From Cryptomeria japonica (taxonomy: Eukaryota > Streptophyta > Pinopsida > Cupressales > Cupressaceae): DNA of 64,000 nucleotides. Made by a program: the position numbers and the translations under genes. The stretch covers positions 110,763,783 to 110,827,782 of the forward strand of contig NC_081406.1 of the NCBI RefSeq assembly GCF_030272615.1, written 5' to 3'. Under the pieces are notes generated by a model. The model was not told the DNA's origin, searched no databases, and saw nothing but the letters and a program-made list of their open reading frames with translations. This document shows positions 9,577 through 20,783 of this stretch, one piece after another; the first letter of the stretch is position 1, and every line of letters starts with the position of its first letter.

Positions 9577-12500
9577 AAATGCAAAAAGGTGATCAATATT
9601 GTTTATCTCTCAATTGCTAGATCTTCCCTCACCTCATGATGGCCTAAGTCTTTCCACAGGAGTGATTTTAATGAGGAATATAATGACATGGTCAAAATGT
9701 TATCCAGAGTGAGAGGATTAAAAGACTCTCATTATTTCCAAAGCTGGATGATTTACTATATGAATATAATCAGAAAGGGAGCTGCAAGAATTGATTGGGG
9801 AGAAAAAATCAGTGATGTGCTTTGCACCCAACTGAAAGAGGTAAAGGTAACACTGAAGTTTTATATGACCTCATACCTGGTTTATGCAGCTACTTCTATG
9901 AGGCAATATCCAGGCTTGTCAACCAAGGGTGACAGAAGAATGGTGCCCATTTGGGAGTACTATGATCAACTAACTATCAAAAATCAAGGTAATCATTATA
10001 GGAGGGTTAATGATGCTTTCTTTGCTATTTGGAAGTGCATTTTTTATAAAGGCCTGTATAAGAGAAGAATATCAGAGGCCGCTTAAAGCAGGGTGTCCCA
10101 TTTTGGGTGTGTATTCCTACAATTTCCCACATTCACCTACATCCATATTGGATGCTTCTCAGGTGATAACTTCATCCTTCCAAGGTTTCCTTCTGAAGAA
10201 AATTGTCCTTATGGAGCTATGCAGACAACTGATTAGTGTGCATGGCAAACAACTGATTAGTGTGCATGAGAAACAATCACAAGCACACAAGACTGGGCTG
10301 AAATTCCCAGAGTCAATTGGCAGGTATTCCATTCTAACTAATCCCAAAGCCAAAAATATCGAGGAAGAAATGCAGTGGAATACCAAAAGAAGATTCAAGG
10401 CCTGAACTGATTTTGATTTTCGGGGTATAAAGAGAAAACTCAAAAGGACATACACTCATGTCTATAGGTTTGAAGATGTTTGGACAGATTGTATGAATGA
10501 GGAGGATATAAGGAGGATGGACTTTAGCCGCCTTACTCTAGAACAAATTGAAAATCTAGATCTAGCTAAGATCCCAATGACTATGGAAGACACAGATGAC
10601 ATAGTGGATCCTGATTACTATGAGAAGAAGATTGTTGATTCCCCACTTCCACTTGTGCAATGGTCAAAGAAGGAAAGCAAGTCCATTACTCAAAGGATCT
10701 CTCCCATCATACCAAACACCAATGCTTGGTTGCTAAAGAAGAATCTCAAGATGAAATAGGTTCCCACTAGTTCAGGAGATGATGACAACAGTGATGGTCC
10801 ATTGGGCAAGACAGCGATAGGTAAAACAAGAAGCATGAATAGGGCAGACTCACAAGCACTATCCTCAGCTCCTGTGGTACAATCAAAAGGTAAAGGGCCT
10901 AAAATAAAATTTATAGTTAAAGGGTCAAAGCAAGGTGAATCATCATCAACATCATAGGAGGCAGTGGCAAAGGAACCAGAACAACCACCTGTCAGTGAAG
11001 CTAGAAAGGGTAAGGAGGTCGAAAAAGGTGAAATTCCTCAACAAGAGGAAGTACAGGCAGAAGAAGTACCACATTTAGTTGAAGTAGATACGACAACCAC
11101 TTCACAAGTAGTCATTCACTCTATTGATTCTGACTTTGATTTTGATCAAGAAGATGAAGATGTTCATGAAGATGGAGATCTAAGTATGGACATGCCACAA
11201 TCAAAGACCGCTGGTCAATATTTTACAATAACCAACTTCTCTACTTTAGATGATATCCCTTAATCTACTTTTGAGTCTACCATGATGGATTTTAATGAAA
11301 CCTTACAAGATGCACTTGTAGAATAGGTTTCGATAGATTTACCTACCATTACTACCACCATCACAACAATCCCTTCATTGGTAAGTGTTGAAGTTACACT
11401 CACAGCACCCTCAACTCTTCCACCTATAACTGAAGGGATAGTAGCAACAAATGTTCCACTAGATGCTTCAATGTTAGCACCATCAGTTACACTTACAACT
11501 ACTCCAAGTTCTAGTCAACCCACTCCAGAATCTTCAACCCCAAGTTAGTAAGGAGCTACTACTCCATCATCCAATTCAGAACTACCCCCTTGGATGGAAG
11601 TAGTGGCCCCTAAGAGGAAAAAATAGGTAATATCTCCTGATGAATTTGATTTTGAACTTTTGGTTCCTCCAAAGCCTAAGGGAACGAAGAAACCAAAGAC
11701 AATATCTCGGGTGGTAGTAGACCCGGCTTCCAAAAGAAAATACATTGAAGTTATGGTGCCATAATCAGACAAGGACAAAGGCAACATACGATTTGAAGAT
11801 TATACCATGTAGGTTGTGGAGCTCGGAGTGGAGACACATGAAAGTGTGAAATTAGATTTTCAGATAGCCCTTAATTCTTTGTTAAGAAGATTGGATCAGG
11901 AGAGGGATGAGAAAAATATCCTAAAGCAGAAGTGTGAGTAGTTGACCAATGTCCTCTTAAAGGTAACACAATCTTCTCAAGAGGTTGAACCTATAGGATC
12001 ATCAATAGATAATAAAGCTCTCAAGAAGATTGAGCAGGTAGGAGCTAAGGGTCGAGTAATGGACGAATGGATCTCACGGCTAAGGTTAGAAGGCTCTCAT
12101 CTTGTGAGTTCAACGGTGGAACTATTGTCTAATTATGAAGTGATCTAGAGTCAGATGCAAAGACTCAAAAGCTCTTTATCCCAGGTAATTGAGGAAGTTG
12201 TGAAAAGCACTACCCTTTGGAGCAAAATGGAGGATTTCAGGATAGATGTCCTGGTTGAGAACAAGGTTATTCCCACAAGGGAGAAGTATATTCAGATCTT
12301 GTCATTATTGTCTCATAAAAAAGAGACAATGAAATTAATGATTGCAGAGCTAGATCATGAAAAGAAAGAAGGTGATGACGAGGTTGACCTTATTTTTTCT
12401 AAAGTAGGTGATCTCCCTTTCTATTTGTATGATGGTGATCAAAATCTCGTCACTGTTGAAGTCGTCACCCAAGAATTTCTTTCCTTGATGGACCAGTGCA

Positions 12501-12739
12501 CAGGACAAGACTTCTCGCTTGATACATTTGATAAATTGTTAGAAATTCAAGTCAGCTTTGAAGTACTTGCATCCATGCTAAAGGATGTTAAGAAGAAGCA
12601 CGTGAAGATCCAAGATGTAATGTCTCGCATTCAAATCATCACAAGTTCTACCTTGATGCTGAATGAATCAGAGGACAAAGCTATCCTCACCAAGTTCAAA
12701 GGTTTTCAGAAATCCAACGAAGAAGAGAATCAAGAATGA

Positions 12740-13539
12740 AGTTCCCCCTTTTGGCACTCTTTCTTCATGCAGCTGCAGCAATAGATGTTGTTAATTTTTA
12801 TGCATCTTCACATTTTCTTTATGTAGTAGTTGTAGTAAAATGAGACTATGTGGTTGAATAAGTCAATTGTGCCCACCTTTTTCTCAACTTCTTTTCCTAT
12901 ATAAGGAGGACCTTTTTGTAAATATTTTTATCTTTTTCATGCTTAGAAAAACTCTGCTGGATTTTTATCCCAATTAAGACTTTGGGCTCTTGTGGTGAGA
13001 ATTCAATCAAACAAATAAAGAAAACATTTTTGTTGATTGCAAACTTTGTGTTGTATCAATAAATTTGTTTCTATTATTTAATTTTCCTATGTCCATTGAA
13101 TACATATTATCTTTACATATTTGATCTTTAAGATATTGTTGCATGGTTAAAGAGCTCTCAAATCTTGCCAATAGACTTTGTGCTCTTAGCATACTTGAGA
13201 AATCCGCTGATAAAGGAAGTAACTTGTAGTAAGCTTTATATTGCTGCGGTTATTAGTAGTTTAATTAATTATAAATCTATACTTGAAGACTTTGTGCTTT
13301 AAGCTAAGTTTCTTATTGTTTGATTTGTAATGATCAGTGTGAATTAGTGTTACCGTAAAGAAGACTTTGTGCTTCTTAAAATTAACTCATTGTGTAGTTT
13401 GTTAGATTAATAGTTCTTTTCTTTAAGTATCTGAAGAGGTAGAGAAATTGTAACTAGGTGAAGGGAAAATACATAAACTCTAAAAAAAGAGAGTTAGATG
13501 CCCAACACCAACCCACAAATTTAATTTGGCTGATCGATG
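12740..13539 (+). mobile_element. 3' region of element F, probable LTR remnant
   Basis: No coding sequence. The stretch follows the F stop codon and carries TATATAAGG at 12898-12906. The motif AGACTTTGTGCT or a near copy occurs at 12976, 13172, 13286 and 13361. The bases after the stop (TTCCCCCTTTTGGCAC) look like the pre-PPT region of Copia-style elements, but the G-run PPT is missing, so LTR boundaries cannot be fixed. Confidence 0.4.
12898..12904 (+). promoter_or_regulatory. TATA box, F 3' region
   Basis: TATATAA followed by GGAGG in the putative F LTR. The same TATATAAGGAG arrangement is seen in the gypsy2 LTRs at 45550 and 61455. Confidence 0.35.
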
Positions 13540-13767
13540 TTACACTTGTGGGCAACGATTAGCAGGAATTGGTGATCCTACCTTTGAAGTATTGTAGCAA
13601 TTCAATTTTCCCTTTGTGACACCTCCACAGATGTTTTCTCCTTTGCAATAGACATGAAGTTTTCCTCCATCTGCATGGCAATCTCCCATACCAAGAGAGG
13701 CATCAAGTTTGTAAGTTGCAGTTGTTCTATTAGCAAATCTTTTTTGTAATATCACCTTATAATCCAT
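13540..13767 (-). CDS. Small cysteine-containing ORF, 75 aa, not recognised
   Basis: ATG-initiated frame of 75 codons with five cysteines (GDC, VYC, NIC, LNC, RC) clustered in the C-terminal half, in a Gly-rich setting ending PANRCPQV. There is no obvious signal peptide. It lies between the F 3' region and the gypsy3 gag start (13773) and fits neither element. It could be a fragment of a small secreted cysteine-rich protein gene or a chance frame. I do not recognise a family. Confidence 0.25.
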   Translation of the reverse strand: MDYKVILQKRFANRTTATYKLDASLGMGDCHADGGKLHVYCKGENICGGVTKGKLNCYNTSKVGSPIPANRCPQV

Positions 13768-13772
13768 TAAGG

Positions 13773-15068
13773 ATGGCTACTGCTGGTCCTTGGGGTACTT
13801 CTTTTGGTCCTTTGAACTTGACCGCACCTTTGCATGAATTACCCAAAGGTACGTGAAAAAATCTACTCAAATTTTTTAGGGATGGTGTTCAACATCCAGA
13901 TGAACACATTGCTGCCTTCTACATCACTTGTGGAGTTCTTGGTGTTGAACACGAAGATGTATCAGTAAGATTGTTCATTGAAACTTTGCATGGAGTTGCT
14001 GCCAATTGGTTCTATCATCTACCCAATGCTTGTATCACAAATTGGGCATCTCTTAGAACATTGTTTGAGGCGAGATTCAAGTCTGCTGAAGATGATCATG
14101 CTTTATTAGCACAATTAACTTAGTTGAAGAAAGAGCCTCAAGAACCCATGCATGAGTTTGTAGCCAAGTTCGACAAGTTACATAATCGTATTCCAGTTGC
14201 TTCAAGACCTACTGCTAGAAACTTGAAATGTTTTTTCATCAACTTCCAATTGCCAGAGGTGAGTTTCCTTTTGTAGAGGAACAATCCTACAGATTTGGCT
14301 GCAACTCAACAAATGGCCATATCAGTTAAAGATGATCTTATCCTTGCTGACAAGATAAGGAGAGATCCTAACAAGGTTAGAAGTAATCAAGATGCTGATG
14401 CATCTCTTTCTTCAACTAGTTTCGCTGATCCTATGATACAGAAGCTAGAAAATGAGTTGTTCGCGCTTAAGAAGCAGATTTCCTCACAAGGAAATACTTC
14501 TTATCGAGACATCCCAAGAAGGACTTACCCAAACAATTCTTCTAATTACGCTATGTGTAATCAGAATAAATTACCTCCTGCTCCAAAGAGGCTTGCATTG
14601 GAAGCACCACCCCAAAGTTCAGCTACTGGATACTATGAAGCTGAACAAAATGATCTTCCTCCTTTTGGTGAAGAAGATGCTAATTTGCATCAAGAAGGTG
14701 ATGTATATTTAGTTGGTGACTCTAACATCAGGTTTATGTAGTACCAAGAAGATGATGCATCAAATGCACATGAAGAAGATGTCTTTGCAGTATTCACTCA
14801 TTCACAAACACAAGCGGCTCTGCCACTTGCTAATGTGAAAAATGATGATTCTGCTCAAATCAAGGATTCTCAACGTTTGCCAGTTTCTATTGCTAAGCAT
14901 GGGACTCCTATACCAAATCCCCCAAGAGGCACTTCTATCTCGAAGGATGTCCCGAAAGATAAAGGTGTAAGTACTCCTTCAACTGCTGTTAATTTTTCTG
15001 CACCTGCATGAAAGACTAGTGTTCCTCATGTTGTAAGTTCTCAAAATAAGAATGAAAATTCATCTTTA
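13773..15068 (+). pseudogene. gag: gypsy3 gag (Ty3/gypsy capsid region), with stops
   Basis: The ATG at 13773 opens MATAGPWGTSFGPLN. The retrotransposon gag fold follows: FFRDGVQHPDEHIAAFY, LHGVAANWFYHLP, then LKKEPQEPMHEFVAKF. One frame is kept across the region and on into the protease; it is broken only by stops, including 13854 (TGA), 14274 (TAG), 14739 (TAG) and 15009 (TGA). No zinc knuckle is seen. Family knowledge: this protein forms the virus-like particle shell. Inactive through nonsense mutations. Confidence 0.75.
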
Positions 15069-16129
15069 ATGAATTCTTTTCAGTCATTTGATATTCTAGA
15101 TCATGCTAGGAAAACCAAGATACAAATGTCTAAGGTAGAATTTTTGAGATCTAACCCCAATCAATTTGATCGTTTGGTCAAATTTGTTAAAGAAAAAGAT
15201 ACTACCCCTAGTAATCTTCCAAAATCAAAGTTGCTTCATAACAATCTAGTATCTTCACCTTCTCCTATTGAGAAGATAGAACCATTTTACATCTCTTTGT
15301 TAAGAAATGGTTACAAGCTTAGCAACTGTGTAATTGATTCTAGGGCATCTGATAATGTTATGCCATCAAAAGTTGCCAATTCCCTTTGTTTAACTTTGAC
15401 CAAAACATTTGGAAGGTGTTTCTTTATGGATAAAAAACAAGTTCCTTTGATTGGTAAAATCAAAGATGCACAGTTTGCCTTTGTTTCATTCCCAGAAAAG
15501 AAAATCAAGATGACAGTACTGGTAGCTGATGTACCAGCATCATATGGGCTATTGTTGGGAAGGAATTTATGTAGAGATGTTGGGGGTGAGTTAAATATGG
15601 ATATGACTGAGGCTCATATCCCAATTAAAGGAGTTGTTCAAAGGTTACTTCCAGAAAAAGAATCAAAATATACCGTTGCCAAGTCTGATGATCAGCGGGT
15701 CCAGATTCTTTTCAAATCATCAAGCATGGGTAATTATTTCATGCATGTTGATGATGGTCTAAAGATGACTCCTGAGAGTGAAGTTGATACTTCACTCAAT
15801 TATTTCCTAGTTGATTGTAAAAGTAGTTGTGAAAGTAGTGTTATTGAATCAGAAGAAGCTTCAACTTTACAACAAGAAATTCTCAATTTTGATACCGTCA
15901 GCATTGGTAGTCCAGATGATGTTTGGATGCTGGAGTTTGATGGCAGCTATTCTTCCACTAGATCGGGAGCCGGTATCATTTTGATTTCTCCCAAGGGTTA
16001 TCTTTTCCCTTTCTCTTTCAAATTACAATTCAATAACACAAACAACACTGCTGAGTATGAGTCCCTCCTTTTGGGAATGAATGTTGCTCAACAGAAGGGA
16101 ATCAAGAACTTGTATGCTCAAGGGGCTGT
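15069..16129 (+). pseudogene. gypsy3 protease joined directly to RNase H, no reverse transcriptase
   Basis: An open frame continuing gag. A retropepsin-like segment shows VIDSRASDNVMP around codons 90-102; the usual Asp-Ser/Thr-Gly appears as DSR, so the active site is probably damaged. It ends with the LLLGRNLCRDVG flap/strand region. About 140 codons later an archaeal-type RNase H begins: WMLEFDGSYSS (first Asp), then NNTNNTAEYESLLLGM (Glu). The third catalytic region is lost at the fusion point 16129. RT and integrase should lie between and after these domains but are absent, without an internal stop. Either this is a non-autonomous lineage or an in-frame deletion. Confidence 0.7.
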
Positions 16130-18998
16130 GAAAGTTGTAACAGGGTTACCCTCCACTGGTAACAAACCAAACAAAACAAAGAAGGTCTCAAATGACTTGG
16201 TAATGAACCTAACTGGTGCAACATCCAACAGAAGGTCTCTAAGGGTTAATGATGTAACCTACATAAATGTGAGATTTGTTAGCATGATTTTAGGATACAA
16301 AGCAACTCAAGCAAATAGACTTAACTCAGTTTCCAGTTTATGCATAAAAAGTGCACATGATATGGTAAAAGAAAATGTGAAAATTGATGTATGTGAATGG
16401 CTAAAGGATGAATTGATTGACAATTTAGGAAAAATCAAGAAGGATAAGAAAGGGACTTTTAGATTTGGTAATCTACTTGTATGCTTAATGCTACACATAA
16501 CCAAATAGGTGCTCGGTATAGGTATCAAGAATCTTGGATTTGACATACCGGTAGGGAAACAGTTATCAGACTTATTCAACAACATGGGTGAAAACAAGGA
16601 AAAGAATATCAATGAGTATTTTCAAGCACTGAAGGCCAGAATGAACAAAAGAATCAGACTATCACATGAAATTGTTAACAAATACAAGGATGATATATGT
16701 TTTGTGATTAAAAAGGATGAGATCTGGATGGAAGCAGTTATCCCAAGAACAATTTGGGTTACTAAGATGGGATATGAAACTAATGATCACATCATTGAAA
16801 CATATGCAAAAGCTCTTCTGGAAGCACCCAATGAACCTAAGGAAGAGGTATTTGGTAGTGCTGAGACCATTGAAAAATAGATTCAATCTAAGAAGAGAGT
16901 AAAGAAGGTAGAAGAAACTATGAGAAGAGGTTCAAGGTAGGCTAAGGCTATAAAAGAAGATGTATTGAAACAAACTGGTATCACTAAAGATGAGTTACAA
17001 GCACAACAACTAGAAACTCACCTGTCACCGGTAGCAACTTCTTCAGAGAGTGACAAGCCAACTAAATTTAAAAGAGTTGTAAGCAAAAGACAACCTTCAC
17101 TGGTATCCACACCATCACCTAGAAGAACTAGACAAAAACAACAGGCAGTGAGGTCTCCGGTAAAGAAGACAACCCCAAAGAAAAAGCTAACACCTAAGAA
17201 GAAAAGGACTCAATAGAATATTTCTCCAATTGACAGACTATTGGATGAAATCACAGAAGAAGGAAAACTCAAGAACATAGAAAAATTATATATACACTAT
17301 CATTAGATGAGAAAGAGCAAGTTGAAAACAATGTAATTTTACACCTGGATATCTATAAGAAGTTTTTGATGCAGGTTGTAGATGAACTACCAGATGAATT
17401 ATTCAAGAGACTGGAAGTAAGAAGACAATCTGTTGTAGAAATGGACAAGAAAATCAAAATTGAAAAATTACTTGCTGTCTACCCAGTCAACTCTCCAAAA
17501 GAAATAGATGATCTAATTGCAAAGGCCAGCTGGTCAGTATTCTCTACTGCACACCGGCATATTGCACTAATGGCAGGAAGATTAAAAGAGGTAACAAAAG
17601 AAACAGAAAATGGATGGGATATATTCCTTGCGAAGAAGGAAAAGCAGGAATAGTATAGGAACCCCAAGCCTATCAAAATATATCAAAAGGACAAGGATAA
17701 GGGTAAAGGAAAGGTTGGTGGACCTCCTAGTATCAAAATAAAAGATAACCTATCCCCACTGCCTCTGATTACTCCACTGGTAACAACAACAGAAGACCAA
17801 CTAGTAGATGACAGTATTGATGTATCACAAGAGGATACTAATCCTAATCGTGAGGTACTATACATAGTTGATGTTGATACTCAAAAGGTCAACATTGTGA
17901 TAGACAATGACATAACTGGTAAGACTGACATGGCTAGTGAGCCACCGGTAGCTGACAACAATGATAACACGAAAGGAAAAGTGGAAGATGATAGCATAGA
18001 GAAATAGACAGAGACTCCGACAAAGACTGTAATAGATCAATAGACAGAGAGACATGCAGGGAAACAGGCTCTGGAACAGGAACAAGTTCATATGGAAACA
18101 GTGCCACCAGCAACAGGAGAGAAACAAAAACCCTTGCTTAAGGAAATGGAAACACAGACTAACCTACCAGAGGTCACTGCAAGCATGGTTACTTCCTCCA
18201 CCAACAGAATTCAAAATGTTGGTTCCTCCTCAGCAGATTACAAATCAACCAATGTAACTAAAGTTCTTTTAGATTCTTTGAAGAAGATAATTGATTGTAG
18301 TTCACAAGCTTATAAAGCTATAGATGACACAATCCCAATTTTGAGGATGATAGCTCCAAAATGCAACATAGATAATAAGGATTCCTTGAGTCAACTTGAC
18401 ACTTTGTTGAAGTATATTACTGACAACACAATGACAGTTGAATAAATAAAGGAATAGGCATTCAAAAATAGGTTGGAAATTGAAAAATAAAAATTCTTTG
18501 AGGATCAAATAAAGAAGTGTACTAGGCAGTTTGACACACTTCTACCAGAACTATGTAACATATTAAAGGAATTTAAAACTCTATACAAAGATACTTGCAA
18601 GACAAACTTTTTGACAGTGGACATAGACAAGAAAATGAGCAAGATACAAGAAGAAATCAATAAACTTGCTGACAATTTTGTTAATTCACCTGATACATTA
18701 TCAGTTTTTGAGCAAAAGATAACAGGTTTTGAGGAAGAGTTACTGAAGCTAGAGAGAGAAAAGGAGAGAATAATAAACAAGGCTAAAAATCTGAGACTAA
18801 GACTAAGTCCAAGATTGGACTATCTAGCATCCCTGAGAAAGGAAATATCTGAGGCATTAGTACAAGGATAGAAAACACTGGCAGAGCATATGCAGCAACT
18901 CACCGGTACAGTTCAAAGAACAAAGGCAGCAATAAAAGACAATAAGAAGTTTATGGAAAGCATAAATTTAGTTTTAGCGGATTTTTTCAAATTGTAAC
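16130..18998 (+). pseudogene. ORF2 protein of copy A, 5'-truncated and fused to gypsy3 RNase H
   Basis: Begins in the middle of the family N-terminal domain (VVTGLPSTG, matching VVTGLPSIG in copy H) and continues in frame from the RNase H. Motifs: MILGYK near 16290, LLVCLML, then KYKDDICFVIKKDE...MEAVIPR. Stops occur at 16506 and 16878. A basic Pro/Thr/Lys region follows (17000-17215), then, in another frame from about 17340, VVDELPDELFKRLE, KIYQKDKDKGKGK, and a long coiled coil (18240-18998) with VLLDSLKKIIDC, CKTNFLTVDIDKK and LRKEISEALVQG. Several in-frame stops are TAG. The last codons lie about 200 bp before the PPT. It is the closest relative of copy H. Function unknown. Confidence 0.75.
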
Positions 18999-19199
18999 CA
19001 CTCAGTTACAAGGTTGAGACAGAAAACTACAACTCTATTGACACCTTGACAACCTTTGTCATTGATGCCAAAGGGGGAGTAGTAGTATGAGAAAATAATC
19101 AGCAAAAGACTTATCTACTCAGGGGGAGCTCACATATTTTTGGTACACGATTTTTGGATTACAAGTTTTGGAATTTTCTCATGAGTGTTGCCATTAATG

Positions 19200-19213
19200 C
19201 CAAAGGGGGAGAT
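19200..19213 (+). other. Polypurine tract of copy A
   Basis: CCAAAGGGGGAGAT directly before TGTTGG at 19214. Confidence 0.85.
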
Positions 19214-20023
19214 TGTTGGCATATGCACACTCCAATGAGACGTTGTAGGTGATTGAAGGTTTTGTCATTGATGGCAACCTTACAATCCTATGACACTGGC
19301 ACTAGCAAGATTAGACTCTACATCAGCACACAGATCACTGACACTGACAGTGAAAGGAAGCATATTGGCAGTGAAAGAAATCATACCGGCACAGAGGTCG
19401 ACAGGATTTTTTGTTGTAATATATTTTGTTTATTATTGTAAAATCATTGTAAGCCAACTTGGCAAGTTGTAAAATGACTCTTATATAAGAGAGATCATTG
19501 TAGAACATTTTGTAAGCAAGTAAGAGGAATATAATTAGGTGAAATAAGGTAGACCTATTATGCAAATTATAGGTTAAGGGTTTATGTAAGAAGCAGAGCA
19601 GAAACTAGTACTGGATCTAGCATTATAGATGCTATTTTGAAGTAGTACAAGACACTAAATTTATATAATCCATTTTGTAAGTCAATGAGACTTCCATTTT
19701 GTATTTGAGTAGTGAGCTCTAGGTAGTTGGCCTTCCTGCATGTGCAGGCCCCTCTTGTAGCAGTAATATTCTCTTATTGGCCAGTAAGTGAATATTGTGG
19801 GTCACAAATCCCATTGAGGTTTTTCCCACATCGAGTTTCCTCGTTAAATCCTTGTGTTATGGTGTGTTTTTCATGTGGTTGTTTTTATCTCTGTTTATTG
19901 CATTACTTTCTATTTACCGGTACACAGTATTAATATGCTCTATATGTTTTAAGTTAAGAAAATTCTATAACCGGTTAGATACTGATTCACCCCCCCCTCT
20001 CAGTATTTGTGGGAATCCTAATA
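19214..20023 (+). mobile_element. 3' LTR of copy A
   Basis: Starts TGTTGGCATATGCACACTCC right after the PPT and ends near 20023 with TTCACCCCCCCC, CTCAGTATTTGTGGGAATCC and TAATA (an original TAACA is expected from copy C). Length about 810 bp. The copy C LTR (39762-40552) is the same sequence type on the minus strand, and the LTR parts at 48795-49130 and 52771-53541 belong to it as well. Confidence 0.85.
19482..19488 (+). promoter_or_regulatory. TATA box in copy A LTR
   Basis: TATATAA followed by GAGAGATC. The copy H LTR has TATATAAGAATGAGATC at the matching place (52956). Confidence 0.5.
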
Positions 20024-20783
20024 GGCTCATCCTAAACAGAATAAAAAAATGTGTTATCCTCCAACATCCTAAGTATCCTCTTCTTTATTTACATTATCTG
20101 CCAAAGCATTTTCTATTTGCATTGTGTTGTCATTGATGTCAACTAGTATGCGAGAATAGTTGATATGATGTTAGTGTTATCCATTGGTAGTGTGGATAGT
20201 GAAGCCAATAGGTAAGCATGTTGGAATAACTTATTTACATGGTAGTATTGGGAAGAAGGAATAGGTTATTGATTATGCATGTTGATGTTGAACAATCATT
20301 ATAGAGAAGTGACCAGTGAGTGATGAGAACCGAAAAGCATGTGATCGGTACAGATTGCTGTAGTGCAACCAGTATGGTAGTGTGATGCCATCCAGCAGGA
20401 CTCTCACCAGATGAAGTGAAGGTTGACAAAAAGTGTGCTACTTCAGTGAGAAAAGATGACATATGGAAAAGGTACTAGGAAATATGTTAAGTTTGAGATG
20501 TATCCTCTCCTTAGTGAAGTAACATCATTACTGGTAGGTGACATAGATCTTCCTCCACTGGTGTTTAGTAGTGAAGTGCAGTTTTCCATTCTTCCCATCG
20601 GTAAGTGAGAATACCTTTCTTATCCCACAACCTAAATGGCATAATTCATGACACTCTGTGATAAGATAATCAGAGTAAGAAAAGGCAGGTGATTGGATGC
20701 ATAGACCAAATGACCAAAGTGGAATATGAGGAAGCCTTCAGAGTTTGAGATCAGGGATGTACACTGGATCAGCATGTGAAGGT
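20024..20783. other. Noncoding spacer between two LTRs
   Basis: No gene seen. Composition resembles the interior of the surrounding elements, with repeated CCGGT / CCAGT words and GTAGTG-rich stretches. It may be the eroded interior of an older element. No terminal repeats or protein matches recognised. Confidence 0.4.

Larger units (their letters stand above)
7681..12739 (+). pseudogene. ORF2-like protein of element F (unknown function), split by a solo LTR
   Basis: The ATG at 7681 opens MSKKPESSSGQ, a Ser/Lys-rich start followed by an alpha-helical domain. The frame meets TAG at 7996, runs on to 8136, and continues in the same frame from 9577 once the inserted LTR and one AGGAT copy are discounted. 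Residues around 9688-10086 form a globular-looking domain. A frameshift lies between about 10086 and 10200. From there to 12739 one frame is kept with twelve nonsense codons (eight TAG, three TAA, one TGA) and no frameshift. The middle (10760-11800) is Ser/Thr/Pro and acidic low complexity; the end (11850-12739) is predicted coiled coil. General architecture resembles ORF2 of the other family, but I see no convincing residue-level match. No enzyme motif found. The full frame would be about 1,200 codons. Confidence 0.6.

Noticed and set aside
10228-10275. 24-bp direct duplication (CAACTGATTAGTGTGCATG twice) in F
   Set aside because: Real but small; an ordinary local duplication in a decayed frame, noted only for completeness.
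11545-11787. 80-codon minus-strand open segment inside F
   Set aside because: Opposite strand of the Ser/Thr/Pro-rich F region with no independent support.
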